Assembly (NCBI RefSeq): GCF_000002985.6
Contig: NC_003280.10
Location: forward strand, 558,001-622,000
Direction of reading: 5' to 3'
DNA length: 64,000 nt
DNA from: Caenorhabditis elegans
Lineage: Eukaryota; Nematoda; Chromadorea; Rhabditida; Rhabditidae
This document shows, one piece after another, positions 10,798-21,885 of the stretch (position 1 is its first letter; each line of letters starts with the position of its first letter). Both the position numbers and the translations under genes were made by a program. The notes under the pieces are model-generated. The model was not told the origin of the DNA. It worked only from the letters and a program-made list of their open reading frames with translations, and made no database searches.

Positions 10798-11505
10798 TTT
10801 GCCCACAAAAAATCGATAAGTTTACAACAACAGTCTTTTATATCACCAGCAACCATATGATAACCAAGGTCAAAAAGATTTTTTTTTCTAGTTTCCGAGC
10901 GGAAAGTAATGAAGAATTACAGTAAAGCTTGAGTTTTGCATAGTGACGGTGTAAAAATTCAAAATTCAAGTAAAAATTTAAATTTTGATACAAATAAGAA
11001 AATTGGTAAATTTTTTTCATTCCTAAAAATTTTTTTTATGTTGAACATTTTTTTGGTGAATTTTCTGAAACAGCAGCTTCTATTTTATATTGTATTTGAA
11101 TTGATTATTCTAAATTAAAATATAATTAACTATTTTCAGGAAAATAAGAATTTAAACAATTTGTTTTAAAAAAAGTAAATAGAAATCTCGCAAAAAAAAT
11201 AAAAAAATATAATTAAAATTATTTTCATGTTTTTAATCTGGATAATTATGCGCGTTTTTCACATTAAATTTTTCAAAAAAAAAATTCATTAAAATCAACA
11301 TGAAAGCATTGAGAAAAATGGACATGTCGTGGGGGCCGAAACAAAAATCAATCAATAAATTATGTTAAAAGGTAATATTAGGAAACTACTAGACACAATT
11401 GCATATACCCACAGAGTGTAGATCGGAAATTTTGGAAATTGAAGTGGTTTTTTGGTTTTCGGAAAAATAATTTTCTCCGAGAAAAATTTCAAAATTTTAA
11501 ACAAT
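10798..11505. other. Intergenic AT-rich stretch, nothing supported
   Basis: About 700 bp of A/T-rich sequence between the start of the Gly-rich secreted gene and the stop of the ML-domain gene, both on the minus strand. It should hold the promoter of the former and the 3' end of the latter. I see no distinct motif. Confidence 0.5.
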
Positions 11506-14107
11506 TTATTTTCCATTTCTGGAGCGAATATGTTCAGCTTGCGATGAAATTTCATTGATAAAGTTCTTGAATGCATTCGGGTCACGGAGGCACTTTTGGG
11601 ACTTGTCCTGAAGGTGGTACTTGCATACATCCACCCACAAACGGGCACATCCCAGCTTCTTGTCTTTTCCGTCAGTGAAGGAGAATGTTAGCCAGTATTC
11701 ATTCTAAAAAATGAAAGGGTTTGGAGGATTTTTTAAAGGAAAAATTAATAAAAATAATTTTTTGGAATTTTTTTTCGAAATTGTTTTTGCTGAAAAGTAC
11801 TGCAAATTTTCTGTAGACTAATTTACTACAAAGCTCCAAAATTCCTCTAGTTCCTCGAGTTTTTTTTGCAAATTGAAAAACACACGTGGTTTCAGGCTGT
11901 TCATAACGGTTTGATCTACAAAAATGCGGGAATTTTTTGCCCAAAAAGTGTGACATCAACACGTTCTTAATCATGTCAAATCAGATTGAAAATTCTGCGT
12001 CTCAACTCTCCCGCGCATTTTGTAGATCGACGTATATCAAACCGAAATGGGACTCTCTGACATCACATGAAAACACACCTTGTTGCACATTTGTAAAAAA
12101 AACATTAAAATTGAAAAAAATTCAAATTTCCCGCAGATCGCACTGAAAATAATTTTTAAAAACTATTGAAAATATTTTTTCACACAAAAATTCGAATTAC
12201 CGTCCATCCGCAAGTGTGCTCCAGTCAAAAACTGCGGGAAATCATTTTTCTGATAAATTTTGAGAACAATTTTTCAGGATAATAATTCTTAATTTTTTGA
12301 AAAAAATATTATTTACACAAAAAATTTGTTTCAAGAATTTTTTCTTAAAACAGGGTCTAGCAGACTACAAACTATAAACTATAAACTTTCAAAAAAAAAA
12401 AACCAACCGATTGAAGTGGTCCAAAGAAGGATTTTGGAAGATCTTCAGAGCTGAAAACTTTAGAGAAAGTCATAGTCCAGTGCCCCTTTGGTGGTGGGCA
12501 CAACTTGTTCTGTTTCAGGAAATCGTTGGCTTTACGGTCTTTTACGTATTTGTGGGCTCCCGAAACGGCTTCATTACATTTGTCGAGCATGTCACAGTAG
12601 CGGCTGTAAATTTGGAGCATTTCAGCATTTTTTACTAAATTAGTACTAACATTTTGTGCAGTGATCCAATAAACAACGTTCCTAAAATTTTCCAAAACTG
12701 GAAATTTTTGGACAGTTTTGATGTACAATAGTTACATTATAGTTAAAATGGGCGGGGTGGTGCAAGCCACGCCATTATAGGCTCCGCCCATTTTTAGGGC
12801 GTGTCCGGAGAAACCCCGCTTATTTTAAAAGCAATTTCAAATTTTGAAATTTTGAATTTAATTTTCCCACAAGTTTCCCAACTAACCACGAGCCGACTCC
12901 ATCACAACCATCAATAATATTCCATCCCTGACATGGAATCACCTGCCATCCCTTGGATCCTTGCTTATTGGTCACGGCGTGACGTACTTCCAGGTCCATT
13001 TCAACTTTGTCCAGTGGGAGATCTTCGCTTACGTCCATCGTAACATTGAAAAAGATTGGTCCCGGGAAACGTGGATAGTCTGGCCAGATGACAATGTTTG
13101 ACACGTTTACCACGTAGTTTGTCCACTGAAATTTTCGGGAATTATGGAATATTGTGGGAAGGGGAGAAAATTTGTGAAATTTTTTTTTTTTTGAAAATTT
13201 GAAAATTTTTATATTCCAAAAAAAAACTTTACAATTTTTTGTTGTTGAAATTTAAAAACAAATCCCTAAGCTTCACATGATGTCAGAATTTCCCATTTCG
13301 ATTTGATCTACAAAAAATGCGGGAAATTAGACTCAAACTTCCCAACTGATTTTGCATTTCTAAGGACGTGCTGACGTCACATTTTTCTGGGCAAAATAAT
13401 CCCGCATTTTTTGTAGATCAAACGCTAATGAAAAAACCGTAAATTTCTAGGTGGAGCGAGTTTGCAACATCTGCGTTTTTTAAATTTCTTTTAAAGTTTA
13501 TCGTATAAACTGACGTGGTGCCAGGTCGCATTACGGTTTGATCTACAAAAATGCGGAAAATTTTTTTCCAAAAAAATGTGACGTCAGTTGAAAACTCTGC
13601 GTCGCTTCTCCCGCGTTTTTTGTAGATCTACGTAGATCAAGCAGGATTGAGACACACTGACACCACGTGTAAACTTTAGATTTACTAAAACTAACACTTT
13701 TGAAAAATTGGGATTTTTTTTTCAAAAAAAATTGTCATTGGGGCGCACTTGCAATTTGTGGAATTTTATAAAATTTTTGGTTGCAAATTCGCTCTATTGA
13801 TAGATTCTTGTTTTTTTCCAAAAAAAATCCAAAATTTGAAACCTCCCTAACTTTCTTCAAATATCTCCGACAAAAAAGTTGTCAACTAACAAAATACTCT
13901 AAATTTCCAGTTGAACATTTCTAAGTGCAGTACCTGCTCACTGGCACATCTGGAAAACTGCCATCCTCTGATAACGACTCCATGTGGTCCGGTCTGATAT
14001 TTCTCCCAGAATGGCTGAACTCCGGGCACTGCCTCGTTCCATGCCTTTGTCAGTGGATTTTGGGCGACTACGGTGCCGACGGCAAGGAGCAGAAGCAGAA
14101 GGACCAT
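11506..14107 (-). CDS. Secreted ML / GM2-activator-like lipid-binding protein
   Basis: Four exons keep phase: 14107-13934, 13125-12887, 12603-12408 and 11703-11506 (TAA), 268 residues. A signal peptide (MVLLLLLLAVGTVVAQ) marks a secreted or lysosomal protein. The Cys pattern and order resemble the GM2-activator branch of the ML (MD-2-related lipid-recognition) family. RGWQFSRC is followed by a beta-rich region with PIFFNVTMDV, then VIPCQGWNIIDGC, GSCRYCDMLDKC, LCPPPKGHW and the late KLGCARLWVDVC. Such proteins hold a lipid in a beta-sandwich cup; the ligand here is unknown. The ATG follows TTTCTCAG, so the first exon may be trans-spliced. Introns carry three copies of the TGCGGGA foldback element. 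The family call rests on motif spacing seen by eye. Confidence 0.75.
11881..12068. mobile_element. Palindromic MITE (CACGTGGTGTCAG / TGCGGGA family), copy 1
   Basis: Starts CACGTGGTTTCAGGCTG and ends CTCTGACATCACATG. Internal inverted words are GATCTACAAAAATGCGGGA and TCCCGCGCATTTTGTAGATC. Inside an intron of the ML gene. Confidence 0.8.
12740..12815. repeat. Short inverted repeat with GGGCGGGG / CCGCCC words
   Basis: AAAATGGGCGGGGTGG is answered by GGCTCCGCCCATTTTTA within 60 bp. Related CTCCGCCCATTTTTGAG words recur in nhl-3 introns at 40-46 kb. Confidence 0.5.
13270..13432. mobile_element. Palindromic MITE, TGCGGGA family, copy 2
   Basis: Contains GATCTACAAAAAATGCGGGA and the inverse CCCGCATTTTTTGTAGATC about 80 bp apart. 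The left end is the CACATGATGTCAG variant. In an ML-gene intron. Confidence 0.7.
13511..13674. mobile_element. Palindromic MITE, TGCGGGA family, copy 3
   Basis: Starts GACGTGGTGCCAGG and ends CACTGACACCACGTG, with inverted GATCTACAAAAATGCGG and CCGCGTTTTTTGTAGATC. Confidence 0.8.
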
Positions 14108-15590
14108 TACCTGAGAAATTTGATTTTAAATTTTTGTTTTTTTTTTGAAATTTTTTGAATTTAATTTGAAAAAAAAAATTTGTTATTTTTTCCAAATTTC
14201 AAAAAAAAATATTACAGCAAAACTGTGCATTTTTTACAATAAATAATATTGATATTCAATGTTAACGCTTAAGAAAAGGGGATACAAATACAGGATGAAG
14301 TAGAAAACTTCCATGGCGGGGAGAACAATTGGAGAAGAAGAAAAAGGAGATGAAGAACGGGATTATTATCAGAAAGGGAGACAGAGATGTGGGGATAGAG
14401 ATACTCACTTCTTATCCAGTATTATTTAGAGAAAATGATATATGAAACAAATCATATCCCACTACATTCATACTGTGGCAGGAAACTGGTGAGGGGTAGA
14501 GGGAACGTGTTCTGAGGACTCTTGAACTTTCCTTTTTTTCTTAAAGGTGGAGTAGCGTCTGTGGGTTTTTTTGCACTAAATGACAGAATACAGTCCCAAT
14601 GTACCAAATAGAACCGTTAAAATTTTTTAAAAAATTTTCTAAATTTTTTATGATTTTTTTTTCGAAAAAGAAACGGCCGAATGAAGTTTGAATTACCGCC
14701 CAAAATAGTGACGTTATTTTTGACATTTTTGCGTTTTCTGGCTCAATATACCACTTTTTTTTTCAGATTTGTCTTCTATAGTTAATTTAAAACACTGTTT
14801 TTCAACTTACAAATTTTTGAAAACTTGATAACCTGAAAATAAATTGGCCTAAAAAAGGCGAAAATGTAGAAAATGACGTCACTCATTTGCGCGGGGATTC
14901 AAAAATAATTCGACCGTTTTTTTTTCAATTTTTGCAAGATTGAAAAATTCTAAAAAGTTTCGAAAACTTTGAAAAAAAAATTTTGCAGTTATTTTAGGTC
15001 ATTAAGGGTGTCTAAAGTTTTATTTCATAGTTGAAAACTGTTCGATAAAGCGGCCGACACCTAACGGTTTAAATTTCGAGTTGGAGCAAAACTCTGAAAA
15101 ATGGTCTGCTAGGCTATAAAAGTTTAGCAGACCTAATTACATTTATAAACTATATAAATCAATTCAAAGACGTAGATTGATGACTTGGTGCTAAAAAAAC
15201 CAAATAACCTATTTGAACACCTAGAACTGATTTCTTTTATACCCACAACCAAACTTTCACTATTCGCTAATGACTCATGTACCTGGACCCCTAAAGCCAA
15301 AACATGAAACACACTTGACAACGTCATATCCCTTGGAAAAAGGCCTAAAACCAGAATAATGCAGTTGCTGTTGGCTTAGGAGGGCTGGTCACTGGAAATG
15401 GACGGTCTGGGGGGGAATTGAAAGTGATTCAAAGATCATTAACACTAGGACACGCCTCTTTGGGATTTTACGGATCGTAAAGGAAAGTGATATTTTTGAG
15501 GGGGGCAGTCAAAAGTTTAAATGTGGAACCACTTGCACTTTATATTTGAATTTAAATAGGGTTTGGGACTGCTAGGCTATAAACTAAATG
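14108..15590. other. Intergenic; upstream region of the ML gene, no gene supported
   Basis: AT-rich with a purine-rich patch at about 14325-14400 (GGAGAAGAAGAAAAAGGAG). Short GCTAGGCTATAAA and AGCAGACC words near 15108-15130 belong to the dispersed repeat family seen at 20-29 kb. Two minus-strand open frames (14541-14726, 15133-15327) lack splice or family support. Confidence 0.45.
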
Positions 15591-15594
15591 GTTC

Positions 15595-15945
15595 AGGCTT
15601 AGGTTTAGCATAGGTTTAGGCATAGGTTTAGGTTTAGGTTAGGCTTAGGCATAGGCTTAGGCTTAGGTTTAGGCTTAGGCCTAGGCTTAGGCCTAGGATT
15701 AGGCCTAGGCTTAGGCCTAGGATTAGGCCTAGGCTTAGGCCTAGGATTAGGCCTAGGCTTAGGCTTAGGCCTAGGATTAGGCTTAGGTTTAGCATAGGTT
15801 TAGGCATAGGTTAGGTTTAGGCTTAGGCTTAGGCTTAGGTTTAGGCTTAGGCCTAGGCTTAGGCCTAGGCTTAGGCTTAGGCCTAGGATTAGGCTTAGGT
15901 TTGGTTTTTGGCTTAGCCTTAGGCTTTGGCTTAGGTTTTCTGGCA
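15595..15945. repeat. Interstitial telomere-like repeat, degenerate (TTAGGC)n
   Basis: About 350 bp of near-continuous hexamers: TTAGGC, with variants CTAGGC, ATAGGT and TTTAGG. The TTAGGC unit is the nematode telomere repeat. The 63-codon Lys/Pro frame on the minus strand is only its translation. A second, shorter block of the same unit is at about 60355-60655 in an intron. Confidence 0.9.
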
Positions 15946-16937
15946 GATCTCATAAGCTGATATTCGCATAGTAAAAACATGGATCTACCAAACTTTAGAA
16001 TACGAGTTTTTAGTAAGTTGAAAGATTGAATCTATTAGATAACTTAATTGTCTACGTACACTTCAAACTTAAAAGTTTACGCTGGCAGGCCCAAATTTAG
16101 AAAAAATTTAGGCTAAATAGCAACTAAAAATAGGAATAAAAAATCCGGAAGTAAATCGATATACATTGAGTGAAACCTTCCTTTTCTCCGGTTGATGATG
16201 TACGGAATACTTGATGGGGGTGGAAGGTAAACTGACATTGAAAATGAATGTAGGTCACGGCCCCCATTCGAAGAGACGCGTACACCCGCTCGCGCGCGCG
16301 CAGATCACTCAAGGGCAACTAAGATGATGTGTCTCTGAGACGATCACAATATATACAGGGATAACAATTACATCCATTCATCAATTGAATGTATGTATGG
16401 GGAATGGTAGCATGCTGAGGAATATGCAAATTTCTGAATTGAAATTTCAAAGGGAAATCCCGGAGACACCGGAAAATAATTATTCACAAGTTGTATGTAG
16501 ATCAAGAAAAGTTTTTGAATTTCTTATTTCATTGAAGATTTACGAAGGTTTGAATTTTGAAACAATTTGCCCGTTCAGGGTTTAATTTCAAGTGAAATTT
16601 GGAAAGTGTAGATCAAAAAATTCCAAACAGTTTAGTATACTAGTAGTTGAAATATTTTTTTCTAATTGCTGAGACAGTTGCGGAGTTACGTAGGCTTGAA
16701 TTTTGGGACAACTGCTTGTTTTTTTTTTAATTTTTGACAATTATTTGTACGGCTAGAATTTTAACAGAAAATAAAAAGAGAAAAATTATTATAATTATAA
16801 GTGTTCTATGTTTTATGTAAGAAATAAATATACAAAATATTTTTTTTCAGTTTGTAATTTTTTAAAGGGCTACAAATTTTGATTGCATTTCATTTATCTC
16901 ATTCTCCAATTTTATCAATTTTCAGACAACACAAAAA
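15946..16937. other. Intergenic, with a CG-alternating stretch
   Basis: Mostly AT-rich. Near 16285-16301 there is CTCGCGCGCGCG, a short alternating purine-pyrimidine run rare in this genome background. No gene supported. Confidence 0.4.
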
Positions 16938-19699
16938 TCAATAAAACTGTTCATCTCCCTCGACCATAGTCGTGTCGTTTTTCCCTGGGTTCGGCACTTT
17001 CTTGTATCCATAACAGACTCCAGCTTTTTTGAAACCAGAAGCCACTAGGGCATTTGTAGTGACTGTAGACCATGAGTAGAGCAGGGCTGAATGTTATTTT
17101 TTCAATCTGAAAAATTTCGGAATCCCGAAAAAATTTGAAATTAAAAATTTTTTAACTAAAAAAAGTATAATTTAAATTTTCAAAAAACATTTTTTTTTGA
17201 TTTTTAACAAATAAATTGTCCAATTTTGGCACTTTTTAATGGTTTTTGATGGGTTACACCTAGATTTTCTGAATTCTCCATATATTCATTATCCGTTTTC
17301 AACAAATTTAGACAACTTTTTATTTTTGCCCAATTTTTCAGCCATCAGACTGTCCTTTTTTTTGGGCAAAAAATTATTTTTCTAAACATGATCGAAACTA
17401 TCATATTCTGAAAAAGGACAATTTTTTAAGGTTGAGAGATCAATTTTGAGTCCTCTAGCTACAAAAATAACCATTTTAGAGGAGTTTCGAAAGTGAGAAT
17501 TTTTGACACTTTTTTGCCATTTTTGCCATTTTTGCCACTTTTGAATAGTTTTTGATGGGTTACACCTAGATTTAATGAATTCTCCATATATGAATTACCC
17601 GTTTTCAACAAATTTAGACAATTTTTTATTTTTGCCCAATTTTTTTTTCAGCCATCTAATGATTGTCCTTTTTTTGGGCAAAAATTTATTTTTTTAATTT
17701 TTTTATTGAATTTCCATCAGCTAAGGCTCGAGGACTAGTATTAAAAATTTCTAGGCCACTTTCGGGGTTTCTAGGTCACCACCTGAAAAAATTCAAATTC
17801 AGCATGACAAGAGCTTCGAAATAACACCCATATTGACTAGAATCTCTTAATTTTAACTTTGATGGGTCTCGTCACGAAATACTACAGACTGTCTACAGTA
17901 ACCCTGGATGGTATCGTGGTAGGTCCTAAACTTAGGAAATTTGGTCAGTATGGGTCTCATTAAAAAGCTCTCGGCAAGCTGATTACGTCGAAAAAATTGT
18001 ATAAAAATTCAGAAAAAAAAGTTTCGCCACTTACAAGAATTATCAGGTCCCGCCAGGAAGTCAATTGTGGCAAATGCTCCACAAACTTTTTCTTTCATAC
18101 AGTAACCACTTCCACTACGGTATAGAAGGTTAGTCTGGTCCTCTGTGCAATTTGGAAGGCCTGACGGAGGATTGTTCATCAGTGCACAGGCATTTGCTGA
18201 AAATTTAAACTTTTTAATAATCAAGGTGAAAAATTTGACATTTTTCCTACAAAATCCTATTTTAAAAACTAAAAAATATCGATTTTCGGCAAAGTTACAA
18301 AGCTTTGAAGTTGGTGGCCTAGAATTTCAAATTTCTAGGCCACCAACTTAAAAAAAAATTTGATTGTGCAAAATAATTCGAAAGCTCTCAAATGACCCCC
18401 ATAATGGCAAGCATCCCTTCTTTTCGAATTTCATTGGGTTCCACCACGAAAAGCTACAGTACGCCCCCCCCCTTTTTCGTGCCGAGACCCTCCAAAATTT
18501 AAAATTGAGGGATTCTAGTCAATATGGGGGTCATTTAAAAGGTCTCGGTGAGCTGGACTCGATTTTCAGCAAGAAAATAAGTTTCCTCACTAGTATCCGT
18601 ATATATCCCATCAAAAAGTCGAACCAAATATGGCTTGCATGTCTTCCAGAATCCGGATTGAGATTTTAGAGCTTCCCTGAAAATTGTTCAAATTTTTTCA
18701 AGCTGAAAAAAATTGAAAAAAAATTACGAGGTGATCCATCCGACATTGATAAGTCCAAGTGAAAGTGTAGAACTGATTGGAAGTGTGAAAACTATAAAAT
18801 ATCGATTTTAAATTAGAACATATTATGGGATCACATGCGTACTGCACAACATATTTGACGCGCAAAATATCTCGAAGCGAAAACTACAGTAATTCTTTAA
18901 ATGACTACTGTAGCGCAAGGTGTCGATTTACGGGCTCAATTTTTGAAATTAATAAAAATAATTTATAGAATATTTAAACTAAGTAAAAAATAAGAAAATA
19001 ATTCGAAAATAAATTAATTTCAAAAATCGAGCCCGTAAATCGACACCTGGCGCTACAGTAGTCATTTAAAGAATTACCGTAGTTTTCGCTACGAGATATT
19101 TTGCGCGTCAAATATGTTGTGCAATACGCATTCTAATAACATTTCTCAAAATAAAAATTGAAATGTTTGAAAAAAAAATTAATTCTTTCTGAATTTTTTG
19201 AACTTTTCCAAAAACTCTGAAATTGCAGATTAAATTATTTTTAAATCAGAAAATCAATAACTAACAAGCATTCATCACATTATACGACGAAGATCCACAA
19301 GTGACACCTCCAGTCAGGGGTACTGTAGCTGATTGGAGCGTCTCACAGTAACGAATGACAGTTGGGGTCCAATCTGGAAATTATTTTTATTTAAGAAATC
19401 ATTTGTGTCACGTGGTGTCAGGCTCTTCCCATCACGGTTTGATCTACAAAAAATGCGGGAATTTTTCGCCCTAAAATGTGACGTCAGCAGGCAAAATCAG
19501 TTGAGAACTCTGCGCCTCAACTCCCGCATTTTTTGTAGATCTACGTAGATCACGCCGAAATGGCACGTTATTGGGTCTGCTAAATCAAAATTTGAAGTTT
19601 GTAGGCTAGCAGACCCATCCTAGACTCACTTCCATACAAGCTCAATTGTGCCAAGGAAAATGGGACAAAAACTAGTAGAATAAGCCGCGAATTTACCAT
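16938..19699 (-). CDS. Secreted Cys-containing nematode protein, family not recognised
   Basis: Six minus-strand exons keep phase: 19699-19630, 19373-19266, 18791-18728, 18676-18591, 18196-18035 and 17086-16938 (TGA), 212 residues. Exon 1 gives a signal peptide (MVNSRLILLVFVPFSLAQ), so the product is exported. The mature part has about eight Cys, in IRYCETL, GGVTCGSSS, WKTCKPY, NACALM, LPNCTED, GYCMKEKVCG and GVCYGY. There are potential N-glycosylation sites (NWT, NCT, NDT). It has no membrane helix and no catalytic motif I know. One intron holds a 300-bp palindromic element and another holds tandem intronic repeats. The model is internally consistent at all five junctions; the function is open. 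Confidence 0.7.
17225..17705. repeat. Tandem repeat, two copies of about 320 bp, in an intron of the secreted Cys gene
   Basis: TGATGGGTTACACCTAGATTT(T/A) recurs at about 17247 and 17547. Each is followed by GAATTCTCCATATATTCATT or its variant, then a block with TTTTTCAGCCATC and CTTTTTTTGGGCAAAAA. The same unit forms the array at 48.9-49.74 kb. Confidence 0.75.
18840..19140. mobile_element. Palindromic foldback element inside an intron
   Basis: Arms of about 130 bp are inverse copies. The left has GCACAACATATTTGACGCGC and CGAAGCGAAAACTACAGTAA. The right has the matching TTACCGTAGTTTTCGC and GCGCGTCAAATATGTTGTGC. The centre is AT-rich. Whole-element hairpin potential is strong. Confidence 0.8.
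19409..19570. mobile_element. Palindromic MITE, TGCGGGA family, copy 4
   Basis: Starts CACGTGGTGTCAGGC; contains GATCTACAAAAAATGCGGGA and the inverse CCCGCATTTTTTGTAGATC. Lies in the first intron of the secreted Cys gene. Confidence 0.8.
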
Positions 19700-20086
19700 T
19701 TTCAGCCAAAAAATGACCGATAATACATCCATTATTGAACTTTATAGTTGTCAGGCGGAGACTAACGTTTGCTTACAAAACATCACTTTCAAAAAATCGT
19801 GAGAAAAAAAAACGAATAAACACAATAAGAAGAAAGTTGATGATGATAATCTTTATGCTATTCCGAATTGGAATTTTTGAATACGAAGTGGAACGATTCT
19901 CGAAGCAAAAAAAAACTTTTTTACAGGTGTTCGAGAGGGAAAATAAACAGTAAATGTCGTGGGGGGTGTAGAATAAATAAAGAAATAATTGGGCCATTTT
20001 CAGTGAATCTTGGGGAAAAAGTAAAGTGCGGTGCAGAAAAAACAAGTAGATCAGGGGAACTTTCAAACGGGGAATAATGGGGAAAT

Positions 20087-21885
20087 TTAGGAGCTGGTTG
20101 TTGGCTCTTCCTCGGCTGGAGCAGCTTCCTCATCGTCGTCGTCGTCGTCAGCTTTTCCGGGCACCCAGAGTCCAGAGGCGATGCATCGATCGAAATGGTA
20201 CTTGAAGACCTGAAAATTTGGATTTTTGGATGTTGAAATTAGATGAATTTGGCTAAAAATAATAGCCTACAAACTACTAATTTCGATTTAGCAGACCATA
20301 GGTGGTTTTGAAGAAATTTGGTCTGCTAGACTACAAACTACAAAACTCGATTTAGCAGACCAAAATTAAAAAATGCCTGTTTTCAGCTTAAAATTTTGAT
20401 TTTTGATTCGTTTTTTTTTGGAATACAATGTTAATTCACTCAAAAATTTGAAAATAGATCAATTTTCCCCCGAAAGTTCAGATTTTTTCAGGATTTTATA
20501 TTAAAATACGCACTTTTGTCTTAAAACACAAAAATCGCACAATTTTCCACTAAAAATCGCAAAAAACCTGAATTTTTGCTAATTTCTATTTGAAAAATAT
20601 TCATTTTTCCGCTGAAAAATTGAAAATTTATCAATTTTTGCAATTTTCATTGCGAAAATTGAAAACTTTGGGTCTGCTAGTCTACAAACTACACATTTCG
20701 ATTTAGCAGACCAATGCCATTTTGAAGAACCTTGGTCTGCTAGACTACAAACTACAAATTCCGATTTAGCAGACCAATGCCATTTGGAAGAAACTTGGTC
20801 TGCTAGACTACAAACTACAAATTTCAATTTAGCAGACCCAAATATTCACCTCTTCATCCATTTTCTGGGCGACACCCTTCAACGCCTCGATATCATGTGC
20901 CTCAAAGCACTTTCTCATCTCCTCCGGCAGCTGCTCGAACACTTCCTGTGGATCGATTCCTCCCGGAGCACTCTTCATTCGTTCGGCTTTCTCCTCGGCT
21001 TCAGCCTCCTCCATCGCGGCGTCTCTCTTCGTCTGCGCACGTGTTCTGAGACGATCCTCGAACGCCTTCACCTCATCCTGATAGTGCTTCATGTAGACCG
21101 GCTCGGCGGCTTCGAACTTCTTGAAGAATTGCTTCTGGACGGTGGTATTCGTGGCGACTGCGTTCAGCGATTTCGAGAGCTCCAGAAGATATTGAATGAT
21201 GATGCATTGCTCAGCCATCGTCTTCATTTTCTCCTCATTAAAATCGATGGCGGCGTTGAGAGCCTCAATTGTGAGCCAATTTGCAGTGTACTCCGACGCC
21301 ATATGCGGATGCTCGGCCAGGAACAGCTCCGTCGACTTGGCTCCGTTCTTGAGCACGGCCATCTTCTCCAGAAGGCTCTCGTGAGTCTCGAAGAAAGTGC
21401 TCATCGCATGAGTGTCCTCCTCATCGGTTTTGGGAGCTTGCGGCTTCTTCTCGGTGATCTGAAATTACAGAATTAATCAATTTGCACAGAAAAATCTTCA
21501 AAACCTTATTGATCCTCGACGTGCTGAACGCCTCATGACCGATCGTGTCGACGTTCCATGGCTCCAGACGCTCTTTCTCCTCGAGTTCGGCCTCCTTCTT
21601 GCGCCAGGCTTCTTCTTGCGCCTTCACCTCGTCGATTTGCTTCTGAATATCCGACTTGTCAGTGACATCGGCTGCGGCAAGCTTCTTCTCGAGCTCCTCC
21701 ATCTTCTTGCTCGTCGTGCCCTTTTCCTTATCGATTTTCTCCTGTTCCATCTTCTTCTCGGCCATTCGCTCCAAACGAGCTTGATGGCGCCATCTGAAGA
21801 GCGACGGAGTGTCAATGTTCGGGTGAGTGTCGTCCTCGTCGTCGGAAACCTCGATATCCTTCCATTTGGAGTAGTCGATTGGCAT
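20087..21885 (-). CDS. cdc-37: CDC37, HSP90 co-chaperone for protein kinases
   Basis: Three exons in phase 0: 21885-21505, 21458-20850 and 20209-20087 (TAA), 370 residues. CDC37 loads client kinases onto HSP90 in the cytosol. The N terminus ([18 protein letters not shown]) carries the conserved CDC37 start, including the SDDED context around the CK2-site serine essential in other species. A coiled coil at about residues 35-115 ([18 protein letters not shown]) follows, then the middle HSP90-binding region and the [12 protein letters not shown] stretch. The C terminus is a run of Asp/Glu and ends EEPTTSS. Length equals the worm protein I remember as W08F4.8. It is transcribed away from the sigma-receptor-like gene, sharing a 0.7-kb spacer. 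The second intron (20210-20849) is filled with AGCAGACC repeats. Confidence 0.95.
20255..20845. repeat. TAGCAGACC/GGTCTGCTA repeats in a cdc-37 intron
   Basis: At least five copies of GGTCTGCTAGACTACAAACT with AATTTCGATTTAGCAGACC. Each is a local inverted pair of about 60 bp. They belong to the same family as the arrays at 23.3-23.6 and 28.3-29.1 kb. Confidence 0.85.

Noticed and set aside
10838-11118. Overlapping 60-codon frames on both strands
   Set aside because: Phe/Lys/Asn-rich translations of AT-rich intergenic DNA.
15789-15980. Minus-strand open frame rich in Lys-Pro pairs
   Set aside because: It is a direct translation of the degenerate telomere-like hexamers; no start context, splice site or homologous gene.
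20784-21476. 230-codon plus-strand open frame rich in Leu/Arg
   Set aside because: Antisense shadow of the cdc-37 second exon, whose charged coiled coil leaves the opposite strand open.
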